DNA of 38,774 nucleotides, taken from assembly GCA_016868375.1 (NCBI GenBank), contig VGHA01000025.1:1-38774 (forward strand), given 5' to 3'. The notes below the pieces were generated by a model. The model made no database searches, had not been told where the DNA came from, and saw only the letters and a program-made list of their open reading frames with translations. The position numbers were made by a program, and so were the translations under genes. Positions within the stretch are counted from its first letter, which is position 1, and each line of letters opens with the position of its first letter. This DNA is from Betaproteobacteria bacterium (GTDB lineage Bacteria > Pseudomonadota > Gammaproteobacteria > Burkholderiales > Burkholderiaceae_E). Below, in pieces: positions 8,358 to 15,965 of the stretch.

Positions 8358-9563
8358 CTATTGTCGCCGGCCATCAATGACCACGCCGGCCGCAGTGAGT
8401 TCAGCGAACTCGGCTGCGCCAATACCAATTGATTCCAGCACCTCAGCGCTGTGTTCACCCAGAAGCGGCGCAGGTCGTCGAATGGAGGCAAACGCGCCGC
8501 TCGATTTGACCGGCAGCCCGAGATTCTTCATGGGGCCGATGACCGGGTGGTCGATGTCGACCACCATTCGACGCGCCAGCACATGGGGGTCCGACAGCGC
8601 CTGCTCATAGGTATAAACCGGGCCGCCTGGAATACCTGCCGCATCGAGGCGCGTCACCCAGAAAGCCGTTGGCTGAGTGGTGAGAACCTGCTCGATGGTC
8701 TGTTCGAGCGCATCGACATTGGCAACGCGAAGCGAATTGGTGCGAAACCTCGGATCATCGATCCAGGCGGGGTGTTGGCACACCTCAAGGCAGAACGCAC
8801 GCCAGAGCTTGTCGGTGTTGGCGCCAACCGTGACATAGCCATCCTGGGTGCGCAGCGCCTGGTAGGGCGCCGAGCGGCGATGGCGAGTGCCGTTGGCAGC
8901 AGGCCGCTCGCCCGCGCCGAAAAACGCAGCGAACTCCCAGTGCGTCCAGGCGAGACCCGCCTCGAGCAGCGACGTTTCAACATACTGTCCCTGGCCATGA
9001 CGCAGCCGGCCAATGAGCGCACCCAGCACCGCGTAGGTGGTCGTAATGCCCGCCGCAATGTCGTTCATGGCAATGCCAACCTTCACCGGCCGGCTGCCCT
9101 GCATGCCGGTCATCAGCATGATTCCGGACATGCCTTGCGCGATGATGTCGTAGCCGCCCTTGCTGGACAGAGGCCCGGTTTGCCCGAACCCCGAGATCGA
9201 GGCGTAGACTAGGCCCGGGTTGCGCGCCGACAGCGACGCGTAATCAACCCCCAGCCGTTTGGTGACACCCGGACGAAAATTCTCGAGCACGATGTCGGCC
9301 CCGTCGGCGAGCTTGAGAAACGCCGCCATGCCGCGTGGGTCTTTGAGGTTCAGCGCGACGCTGCGCTTGTTGCGGTTGAGCACTGCAAAGCAGTACGACT
9401 CGCCATTGATCAGCGGGTCAAAGCGGCGGATTGCGTCGCCGTCAGGAACGGTTTCAATCTTGATGACATCGGCGCCAAGGTCGGCGAGCGTCATGGCGCA
9501 GAAAGGCCCGGACATGACTGTGGTCAGGTCGACCACGCGCAATCCTTCAAGGGGAAGTTTCAT
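8358..9563 (-). CDS. CaiB/BaiF class III CoA-transferase
   Basis: The 401-residue product shows the class III CoA-transferase pattern: an LEGLRVVDLTTVMSGPF start, LADLGADVIKIE, the NRNKRSVALNLKDPRG segment, VLENFRPGVTKRLG and YASISGFGQTGP. The acyl-anhydride-forming aspartate is Asp168 in MNDIAAG. The enzyme would move CoA from a donor such as succinyl-CoA to a carboxylate; neither substrate can be determined. The start at 9563 begins the conserved domain; an in-frame ATG at 9596 would add 11 residues. It is divergent from the crotonase-P450 operon at 9698, sharing a 134-bp intergenic region, so the two may be coregulated. Confidence 0.9.
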   Translation of the reverse strand: MKLPLEGLRVVDLTTVMSGPFCAMTLADLGADVIKIETVPDGDAIRRFDPLINGESYCFAVLNRNKRSVALNLKDPRGMAAFLKLADGADIVLENFRPGVTKRLGVDYASLSARNPGLVYASISGFGQTGPLSSKGGYDIIAQGMSGIMLMTGMQGSRPVKVGIAMNDIAAGITTTYAVLGALIGRLRHGQGQYVETSLLEAGLAWTHWEFAAFFGAGERPAANGTRHRRSAPYQALRTQDGYVTVGANTDKLWRAFCLEVCQHPAWIDDPRFRTNSLRVANVDALEQTIEQVLTTQPTAFWVTRLDAAGIPGGPVYTYEQALSDPHVLARRMVVDIDHPVIGPMKNLGLPVKSSGAFASIRRPAPLLGEHSAEVLESIGIGAAEFAELTAAGVVIDGRRQ

Positions 9564-9697
9564 CGGCAGGGTTTCCGGACAGGGGCGTTTTGACATTGTG
9601 CCGCGTTGCTGCAACGATCGCGCCCGACAACCGAAATGCGGCGGCATCGATGGTCGCCGATTTTTCCCCTGCCGTCATCCCATCCTCAGCTGGAGCT

Positions 9698-10489
9698 ATG
9701 TCAACAATGGGCGAACTGATCATCCGTCGCGACGGGCCGGTGGGCCGCGTGGTGTTTTCGAATCCGGCCAAGTACAACGCGATGTCTTATGACATGTGGA
9801 TGGCGTTGCCGATAGCGTTGAAAGAGTTTGATGCGGACTCGTCCATCCGGCTGGTCGTGCTCGAGGGCGACGGTTCGAAGGCGTTCGTGTCGGGCGCTGA
9901 TATTTCGCAGTTCGAGTCGCGCCGGGGTGACGCCGACGGCCAGGCAAGCTACAACCGTGCGGTTGAAGACGCCTACCTGTCACCGATCGCGTGCAGTAAG
10001 CCCGTGGTCGCCAAGATCCGTGGCATCTGCATGGGGGGCGGTCTGGGTCTGGCTGCCGCATGCGACCTTCGGTTCTGCTCCGACGACGCACGGTTCCGTA
10101 TGCCTGCCGCGCGGCTTGGGCTGGGCTACAACTCGATTGGCGTCCGGCGTTTTCTTGATGTATTCGGCCTGCAGAACACCTTGGACATCTTCTACACCGC
10201 CCGTATTTTTGGCTCGGCCGATGCGCTCAAGATGGGCTTTGTCAGCCGGGTTGAAACGCCTGCAGCGCTCGATTCGGTGGTCGACGAATGGTGCGCGATG
10301 GTTGCTGCCAATGCGCCGTTGACGCTGAAGGCGCTCAAGCTCACGGTCAATGAGCTGGGACGCGACGCGGCCGAGCGCGACATGGCGGCAGTCAACGCGG
10401 CCCTGGCCCGCTGCTATGCCAGCGACGACTACCGTGAGGGGGCTGCCGCATTCATGGAGAAGCGGCCACCTGTGTTCCGCGGAGCCTGA
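9698..10489 (+). CDS. Crotonase-family protein lacking the hydratase glutamates
   Basis: The 263-residue product is an enoyl-CoA hydratase/isomerase-fold protein. Oxyanion-hole segments are present (FVSGADISQF and GICMGGGLGLAAACDLRF). The two glutamates that hydrate enoyl-CoA in classical crotonases (Glu144 and Glu164 of the rat enzyme) are not conserved: the first falls in GGGLGLA and the second in MPAARLGLG. It is therefore more likely an isomerase, hydrolase, lyase or other crotonase variant than a simple hydratase. ATG codons at 9698 and 9707 are both possible; GGAG at 9692-9695 is better spaced for the second. It is the first gene of the P450 operon and ends 4 nt before the P450 start. 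Confidence 0.82.
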   Translation: MSTMGELIIRRDGPVGRVVFSNPAKYNAMSYDMWMALPIALKEFDADSSIRLVVLEGDGSKAFVSGADISQFESRRGDADGQASYNRAVEDAYLSPIACSKPVVAKIRGICMGGGLGLAAACDLRFCSDDARFRMPAARLGLGYNSIGVRRFLDVFGLQNTLDIFYTARIFGSADALKMGFVSRVETPAALDSVVDEWCAMVAANAPLTLKALKLTVNELGRDAAERDMAAVNAALARCYASDDYREGAAAFMEKRPPVFRGA

Positions 10490-10493
10490 TTCG

Positions 10494-11690
10494 ATGGGCG
10501 GCTGCCCGCACTTTCCGTTCAAGCGAAACGATCCGCTGCATCCGCCGGCTGAACTGCGTGCGGCGCGAGCCGAGCAGCCGGTGCTGCCCGTGACGCTCTG
10601 GAACGGCAGCCGTGCCTGGGTCCTTACCCGGCAGGAAGAGATTCGCGCAGTTCTGTCCGATGACGAGCGCTTCAGCGGCCGGTTTGGTCAGGATGGCTTT
10701 CCAACGGTGACCGAGGCGCGGGTTGCGGTTGATCGTGGCGAGCGCGCATTTGTCGGCATGGACAACCCCGAGCATGACCGGTTCCGCCGGATGTTCACTC
10801 GTGAGTTCAGCGTCCGCAGAATGCTGGCGCTCGAGCCCGAGATTCGCGCGATCGCCAATCGGTTGATTGATGAATTCGAGCAGGCGGGGCCGCTTCAGGA
10901 TCTGGTGCCGATGCTGGCGGTGCGATTTCCATCGCTGGTGATGTCGCTTCTGTTCGGCTCACCGTATGAGGATCATCGCTTCATCATTGAATGCGCGGTG
11001 GCCCGACATGGGCTCACGCAAAGTCCGGGCGAAGCAGATCGCAAGGCGCGAGAGCTGGCTGACTATTGCCGCCGTCTGATAGAAGCGCGGATGATCGAGC
11101 CGCGTGACGACATGGTAAGCCGCGTGATCGCCGAGCAGGTTCGCCCGGGACACCTCAGCGTGGAGGAGTTTGCCGAGATCGGGGCCATGATTCTGCGGGC
11201 GGGGCATGACACCACGACCAACATGATTGCCATGGGTGCGCTGTACCTGATTCGTGATCCCGAGCTTGCAGCGAGGCTGCGCGAAACACCGGCCGATATT
11301 CGCCGGGCGGTTGAAGAGTTTCTGCGCTTTACCAGTCCGGTTCAGTTTTCACCCCGGCGGGTTGCGCGCGTCGATGTCGAGCTTGCCGGGGTAACGATTC
11401 TCAAGGGCGAGGGCCTGTTCCTATCGCTCGCGTCAGCCAATCGTGACGAAGCGGTGTTTGCGCAATCCGATTCGATCGACATCGACCGCGACAATGGCCC
11501 CCAGCTGGCATTCGGTTACGGCATTCATCAGTGCCTGGGGCAGGTGCTCGCCCGAATCGAGTTGCAGGTGATGTTCGAGGTCCTTCTCGCACGTCTGCCC
11601 GGTCTTGAACTTGCGGTTCCCATGGAGGCGCTGCGGTTCAAGCACGACATGCAGATCTATGGCGTGCACAATCTGCCGGTTCGCTGGTGA
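10494..11690 (+). CDS. Bacterial class I cytochrome P450
   Basis: The 398-residue soluble P450 has all key elements: the I-helix oxygen-activation motif AGHDTT (residues 236-241), the ExxR pair Glu275 and Arg278, and the haem-ligand loop FGYGIHQCLGQVLAR with Cys347. The overall style matches bacterial CYPs fed by small ferredoxins. It would hydroxylate or epoxidise an organic substrate, which cannot be identified here. The ATG at 10494 is preceded by GGAG (10481-10484) with good spacing. The stop overlaps the GTG start of the ferredoxin, a strong sign of a redox pair. A ferredoxin reductase is not in the window. Confidence 0.93.
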   Translation: MGGCPHFPFKRNDPLHPPAELRAARAEQPVLPVTLWNGSRAWVLTRQEEIRAVLSDDERFSGRFGQDGFPTVTEARVAVDRGERAFVGMDNPEHDRFRRMFTREFSVRRMLALEPEIRAIANRLIDEFEQAGPLQDLVPMLAVRFPSLVMSLLFGSPYEDHRFIIECAVARHGLTQSPGEADRKARELADYCRRLIEARMIEPRDDMVSRVIAEQVRPGHLSVEEFAEIGAMILRAGHDTTTNMIAMGALYLIRDPELAARLRETPADIRRAVEEFLRFTSPVQFSPRRVARVDVELAGVTILKGEGLFLSLASANRDEAVFAQSDSIDIDRDNGPQLAFGYGIHQCLGQVLARIELQVMFEVLLARLPGLELAVPMEALRFKHDMQIYGVHNLPVRW

Positions 11691-11893
11691 AGATCCGTCT
11701 CGAAACCCATCGTTGCGTGGGCGCTGGCCAGTGTGTCTGGGTAGCGCCCCAGGTCTTCGATCAGAGCGAACAGGACGGCACCGTCCGGCTTCGGGTTGAG
11801 CGGCCGGCTGCTGAATTGCATGACTTTGTCCGGGAAGCCGCGCGCGTCTGCCCTGCGCGCGTCATTCATATCGAAGAGGAGAACACAGAATGA
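11687..11893 (+). CDS. P450-partner [3Fe-4S] ferredoxin
   Basis: This 68-residue protein is a small single-cluster ferredoxin. Cys10, Cys16 and Cys55 (followed by Pro) are the three ligands. The position where a fourth cysteine would sit in a CxxCxxC motif is Ala13, which points to a 3Fe-4S cluster of the type that serves actinobacterial and some proteobacterial P450s. The start is GTG at 11687, overlapping the P450 stop (GTGA), and its own stop overlaps the ATG of the Bug receptor. It most likely passes electrons directly to the P450. Confidence 0.9.
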   Translation: MKIRLETHRCVGAGQCVWVAPQVFDQSEQDGTVRLRVERPAAELHDFVREAARVCPARVIHIEEENTE

Positions 11894-12873
11894 TTCGTCG
11901 AAAAATTGGTCTGGCAATGGCCGCTGCAGTGCTTGGGGCGGGTCTGTTGCCAGCCCTGGTTCATGCGCAGGCGCAGGAGTATCCCGCTCGTCCCATTCGT
12001 TTGGTCATTCCCTTTCCGCCGGGGGGCGGCACTGACTTCGTGTCGCGTACCGTGGGCACCAAACTCGGCGAGATGACCGGCTGGACCATTGTTCTCGAGA
12101 ACCGGCCAGGTGCCGGCGGCAACATTGCGATCGAGTCGGTGGCCAAGGCCGCTCCTGACGGCTACACCATCGTCATGGGTCAATCCGACAACATGATGTT
12201 GGGGCCGTTTCTGTACCCGAACGTGGGCTATGACTCGGTCAAGAGTTTCGAGGCGATTGTTCGCGTATCGGCTGCGCCGCTGGTGGTGGTGAGCGCGTCT
12301 GGCTCCAAGATCACCGATCCGGTGTCGCTGGCTGCCGCTGGCAAATCTGCCCGCGGCATCACCTGGGGCACCGCTGGCAATGGCACAGTGGGCCATCTGT
12401 TTGGCGAACAGATCAAAGCCGCGATGGGCATCAACCTGGTTCAGGTGCCCTACAAGGGCGCGTCACCCGCCATGACCGATCTGATCGGCGGCGCAGTCGA
12501 TGTCGCCATTCTCTCGGTCGGCTCGGTGCTGCCGCACATCCGCTCGGGCAAGGCCCAGCCGGTGGCAGTCACCTCGGCCGCACGGTCGGCCGTGGTGCCC
12601 GATGCGAAAACCTTCGCTGAGGCGGGCTACAAAGATGTCGACGTCATGATCTGGCTGGGTCTTTTCGCGCCTGCCGGAACGCCGGCGCCGATTGTCGCCA
12701 GGCTGAACGAGGCGGTGAACCGGGTGCTTGCACAGCCCGATATCCAGCAGAAGATCGTTGGGCAGGGCGTGTCGGTGGGCGGGGGTTCAGCTGCTGATTT
12801 CGCAGCCTTCGTCAAAGCTGACTACGCTCGCTGGGGGGTCGTGGCCAGGCGCTCAGGCGTCAAGGTTGAGTAA
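11890..12873 (+). CDS. Bug/TctC-type periplasmic solute-binding protein
   Basis: The 327-residue receptor has a signal peptide (cleavage after the VHAQAQ region, about residue 26) followed by the family hallmarks YPARPIRLVIPFPPGGGTD, ENRPGAGGNIA, APDGYTIVMG and a VQVPYKGASPA segment. Bug proteins bind carboxylates such as dicarboxylates, aromatic acids or amides for tripartite tricarboxylate transport or signalling. No TctA or TctB membrane gene lies in the window, so it is an orphan receptor. Being inside the P450 operon with overlapping start codon (ATGA), it probably binds the substrate of that pathway. Confidence 0.92.
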   Translation: MIRRKIGLAMAAAVLGAGLLPALVHAQAQEYPARPIRLVIPFPPGGGTDFVSRTVGTKLGEMTGWTIVLENRPGAGGNIAIESVAKAAPDGYTIVMGQSDNMMLGPFLYPNVGYDSVKSFEAIVRVSAAPLVVVSASGSKITDPVSLAAAGKSARGITWGTAGNGTVGHLFGEQIKAAMGINLVQVPYKGASPAMTDLIGGAVDVAILSVGSVLPHIRSGKAQPVAVTSAARSAVVPDAKTFAEAGYKDVDVMIWLGLFAPAGTPAPIVARLNEAVNRVLAQPDIQQKIVGQGVSVGGGSAADFAAFVKADYARWGVVARRSGVKVE

Positions 12874-12879
12874 CTGGCA

Positions 12880-14058
12880 ATGCAGCTCGAGGGGCTTCGT
12901 GTCGTCGACCTGACCCGGATTCTCTCGGGCCCTTTCTGTTCGATGTTTCTCGCCGACCTGGGCGCGGAGGTCATCAAGATTGAAGACCCCGATGGCGGTG
13001 ATCCGATTCGCGGACAGGGCGAGCAGCGTCACGGCTTTTCGCTCTACTTCGCGAGTTTCAATCGCAACAAGCGTTCGGTCACGCTCAACCTTCGGAGCGA
13101 GCAGGGCAAGGCGGTGCTGCGGCAACTCATCGCAAGTGCCGACGTGCTGGTTGAGAACTACCGCCCGGGTGTGCTTGACCGGATGGGGTTCGATCGCGAA
13201 ACACTGAAGTCGATCCGTCCTGATCTGGTCATCTGCCGGGTCACCGGCTTTGGTCTCGATGGTCCCTATGCCGATCGCCCTGCCTTCGATTTCATTGCGC
13301 AGGCGATGAGCGGGCTGATGAGCGTCACGGGCGAGGCCGATGGTGCGCCGATGCGCGCAGGCCCGCCGCTGTCCGATCTGGTCGCCGGTGCGTATGCGGC
13401 GATGGGTGTCCTGGCGGCACTGATCCGGCGCGGACGCACCGGAGCGGGCGAAGAGGTAAGCACGGCGCTTACCGACAGCATGGTCAGCATGCTCGCCTTC
13501 ATGGCCACCAACTATTTCGCCACAGGCAAGGTGCCGCAGCGCAGTGGCAATGATCATGGCCTGGTGTCGCCCTATGGGCTGTTTGAGGCGGCTGACGGAC
13601 AAGTGGCGATTGCCCCCAGCAATGACGGTGTGTATCAGAAGCTGCTCTCCGCATTGGGTCTTGAGCGCCTGCGCGATCACCCCGAATTTCGTTCCAATCG
13701 CGATCGCTTCGAGCGTCGCGCCGCCATCAATGCGGAAATCAATCAAGTCATCGGAACCCGGGGAATCGATCACTGGGTCAGCGTTTTGAACGCAGCGGGC
13801 GTTCCCTGCGGCAAGGTGCTCGATATTGGCCAGGTGTTTGATGATCCGCAGATTCAGCACCAGCAGATGCGCCTGACCATTGATGATCCCAGGCGCGGGC
13901 CGCTGGATGTGTTGGGCTTTCCGATCAAGTTCAGCGATGACCCGTGTCGCATTCACCGGAACCCGCCCGATCTGGGCGGTGACACCGACGCGGTGCTGGC
14001 GGAACTCGGCTACGATAACAAGTCGATTGCAGCGCTTCGAGCCGACCGCGTCATCTGA
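12880..14058 (+). CDS. CaiB/BaiF class III CoA-transferase
   Basis: The 392-residue product is a complete class III CoA-transferase. It begins with MQLEGLRVVDLTRILSGPF and carries LADLGAEVIKIEDP, NRNKRSVTLNLRSEQG, VENYRPGVLDRMG and CRVTGFGLDGPY. The catalytic aspartate is Asp166 in the PLSDLVAG motif. It starts 6 nt behind the Bug receptor gene and is clearly in the same operon, so it is the probable activating enzyme, attaching CoA to an acid imported or oxidised by the upstream gene products. It is similar in layout to the CoA-transferase at 8358-9563, which lies divergently upstream of the same operon. Confidence 0.91.
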   Translation: MQLEGLRVVDLTRILSGPFCSMFLADLGAEVIKIEDPDGGDPIRGQGEQRHGFSLYFASFNRNKRSVTLNLRSEQGKAVLRQLIASADVLVENYRPGVLDRMGFDRETLKSIRPDLVICRVTGFGLDGPYADRPAFDFIAQAMSGLMSVTGEADGAPMRAGPPLSDLVAGAYAAMGVLAALIRRGRTGAGEEVSTALTDSMVSMLAFMATNYFATGKVPQRSGNDHGLVSPYGLFEAADGQVAIAPSNDGVYQKLLSALGLERLRDHPEFRSNRDRFERRAAINAEINQVIGTRGIDHWVSVLNAAGVPCGKVLDIGQVFDDPQIQHQQMRLTIDDPRRGPLDVLGFPIKFSDDPCRIHRNPPDLGGDTDAVLAELGYDNKSIAALRADRVI

Positions 14059-14120
14059 TCCCGTCATCGGGGTCCTGGCTTCGCCCTCGGCGCAGTGTCG
14101 TTACCTCAGGGAGTTTTTTC

Positions 14121-15077
14121 ATGCGTTTTTCAGCAGCAGATTCCGCCGACCAATCGGTTCTCGTGACCGAGGTGGGCACCCGCGATGGCTTTCAGGTCGA
14201 GGCCGAATTCATTCCCACGGAAAGCAAGGCGGCAGTCATCAATGCCTTGATTGATGCGGGCGTTCGCAGCTTTGAGGCCACCTCGTTTGTGTCGCCTCGC
14301 GCGATTCCTCAGCTCGCTGACGCCTCACAACTCATGGACCTGATCGAACGAAAGCCCGGCGTCCGCCTGACCGCATTGGTACCCAATGCGCGCGGCGCTG
14401 AGCGTGCAGCGGCAGCCAAGGTCGACATGATGGCCTGCTTCGTATCGGCCAGCGAAAGCCATTGCCAGGCGAATCTGAACAAGCCGATCGAGCGTGCACT
14501 GGCCGATGTGGCCGAGTTCGTGCCAATCGCCCGGCAATTCAATATTCCGGTGCGGGGCGCCATTGCGGTGGCCTTCGGCTGTCCATTTGAAGGCGATACC
14601 CCGGTTGATTCACTGCTCCGAATCGCCGACACCTACCATGAGTTGGGTGTGCGTCATCTGTCGCTCGGTGACACCACCGGCATGGCCACACCGCCGGTGG
14701 TCGAGCGCGCGGTCGATGCGCTTCAGCGGCGCTTCTCCGACATGGAAATTGCGCTTCACTTTCACAATACCCGCGGCGTCGGTCTTGCCAATGTGATGGT
14801 CGGCCTGCAGATGGGCATTCGCGAGTTCGAGTCTTCTATCGCGGGCCTTGGCGGTTGCCCGTTCGCCCCGGGTGCGTCGGGCAACATCTGCACCGAGGAT
14901 CTGGTGTATCTGCTGCAGGAAAGTGGCTACCAGACCGGCATCGACCTCGATAGGCTGTGTGAGGTGGCCCGACAGGTTGAATCGCTGCTGGGCCGTGGCT
15001 TGCCAGGGCAGGTCATGAAGGCAGGCCAGCGTCTGCGTAAATTTACGCTCGATGGCGCTCGCCGCGCGGTGGGCTGA
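14121..15077 (+). CDS. HMG-CoA lyase family enzyme
   Basis: The 318-residue TIM-barrel protein has the complete active site of 3-hydroxy-3-methylglutaryl-CoA lyases: Arg21-Asp22 in the TRDGFQ motif, the metal ligands His213 and His215 in LHFHNTRG, and Cys246 in the signature GLGGCPFAPGASGN. Members cleave 3-hydroxy-3-methylacyl-CoA thioesters, releasing acetyl-CoA or another acyl-CoA and a ketoacid. With a CoA-transferase just upstream it fits the final carbon-carbon cleavage of a branched acid. The gap to the CoA-transferase is 62 bp. Because this locus lacks the usual leucine-degradation genes, the natural substrate may be another 3-hydroxy-3-alkyl acyl-CoA; that is inference. Confidence 0.9.
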   Translation: MRFSAADSADQSVLVTEVGTRDGFQVEAEFIPTESKAAVINALIDAGVRSFEATSFVSPRAIPQLADASQLMDLIERKPGVRLTALVPNARGAERAAAAKVDMMACFVSASESHCQANLNKPIERALADVAEFVPIARQFNIPVRGAIAVAFGCPFEGDTPVDSLLRIADTYHELGVRHLSLGDTTGMATPPVVERAVDALQRRFSDMEIALHFHNTRGVGLANVMVGLQMGIREFESSIAGLGGCPFAPGASGNICTEDLVYLLQESGYQTGIDLDRLCEVARQVESLLGRGLPGQVMKAGQRLRKFTLDGARRAVG

Positions 15078-15082
15078 TCAGC

Positions 15083-15099
15083 CGGGCGTCGGTGTCGCC
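15083..15099. terminator. Short hairpin between convergent operons
   Basis: GGGCG (15083-15087) pairs with CGCCC (15095-15099) around a 7-nt loop, in the 44-bp gap between the HMGL-like gene and the convergent crotonase. There is no T-run, so termination activity is uncertain. Confidence 0.3.
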
Positions 15100-15121
15100 C
15101 AGCCAACCCGCCCGCCGGCGT

Positions 15122-15913
15122 TCAGGAGAATTTCGGCGGGCGTTTTTCGATGAAAGCCCGAACCGCCTCGTGATGGTCAGCGCTCAGATGGGCAAGCGAC
15201 TGGTACGCGGCCGAGGTTTCCAGCACTGACTCCAGCGTGTTGTGCACGCCTTCTCTCAGCAGTCTTTTGGTCATTCTGAGAACGCCTGCCGGATTGCGGG
15301 CGATCCGCGCGGCGAGCGCGTGGGCCTCGGCCAGCAGCGTGTCGGCGGCGACAACCTTTGACACCAGCCCGCAGGCGAGCGCCTCCGTGGCGCTGATCGG
15401 ATCACCCGTAAAGGCCATTTCGGCCGCCTTGGCTGCGCCCACCGCGCGCGGCAGCAGCCAGGCTCCGCCGTCCCCGGGAACAATGCCTACGCGCACGAAG
15501 CTTTCGGCAAACGTGGCATTGTCGCTCGCGATGCGGATGTCGCACATGCAGGCCAGGTCAAGCCCCGCCCCCATTGCCGGGCCGTTCACCGCCGCGATGA
15601 TGGGCACGTCGAGCGCCCACATGGCCTTCGGGATGCGCTGAATGCCGTGCCGATATTCATTGCGAACCGCGTTGGCGTCGATGCCGGGCTGCGCGAACCG
15701 CGCCATGTCTTTGACATTGCCGCCCGACGAAAACACCGGTCCCGCGCCGGTCAGGATGATGGCGCGCACGCTGGGATCAGTGCTGGCGGCTGAGGCCGCG
15801 GCAACGATTTCGTCGATTGCCGTGTTGCCAGTGAGCGCGTTGCGGGTGGCGGGATGATTCATGGTCCAGATCACCACCGCACCGTCACGGCTGATTTGCA
15901 GAAAATCGCTCAA
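15122..15913 (-). CDS. Enoyl-CoA hydratase/isomerase (PaaG-like), TTG start
   Basis: The 263-residue crotonase has oxyanion-hole segments FSSGGNVKDM and GPAMGAGLDLACMCD. The segment GIVPGDGGAWLLPRAVG, with an Asp in the loop and no second catalytic Glu, resembles PaaG and delta3-delta2 enoyl-CoA isomerases more than true hydratases. The C-terminus (EAVRAFIEKRPPKFS) is typical of the family. The frame is open far upstream, but no ATG precedes the domain at a suitable position. A TTG at 15913, with GGAG 7 nt upstream, gives the natural N-terminus. It is the last gene of the acyl-CoA dehydrogenase operon and is separated by 52 bp from the smaller dehydrogenase gene. Confidence 0.87.
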   Translation of the reverse strand: MSDFLQISRDGAVVIWTMNHPATRNALTGNTAIDEIVAAASAASTDPSVRAIILTGAGPVFSSGGNVKDMARFAQPGIDANAVRNEYRHGIQRIPKAMWALDVPIIAAVNGPAMGAGLDLACMCDIRIASDNATFAESFVRVGIVPGDGGAWLLPRAVGAAKAAEMAFTGDPISATEALACGLVSKVVAADTLLAEAHALAARIARNPAGVLRMTKRLLREGVHNTLESVLETSAAYQSLAHLSADHHEAVRAFIEKRPPKFS

Positions 15914-15920
15914 CGGAAGT

Positions 15921-15924
15921 CTCC
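15921..15924 (-). promoter_or_regulatory. Ribosome binding site that decides a TTG start
   Basis: On the minus strand the sequence CCTGGAGACTTCCG precedes TTG at 15913. The GGAG core is 7 nt from the TTG, the best spacing available, and no ATG or GTG near the start of the crotonase domain competes with it. Confidence 0.6.
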
Positions 15925-15965
15925 AGGGTAAAAGGTGGGCCGCTTGATCGCCGGTCGGCAGAAGG

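Noticed and set aside
12853-14067. 404-codon minus-strand frame opposite the CoA-transferase
   Set aside because: It exactly shadows the class III CoA-transferase, which has all family motifs on the plus strand.
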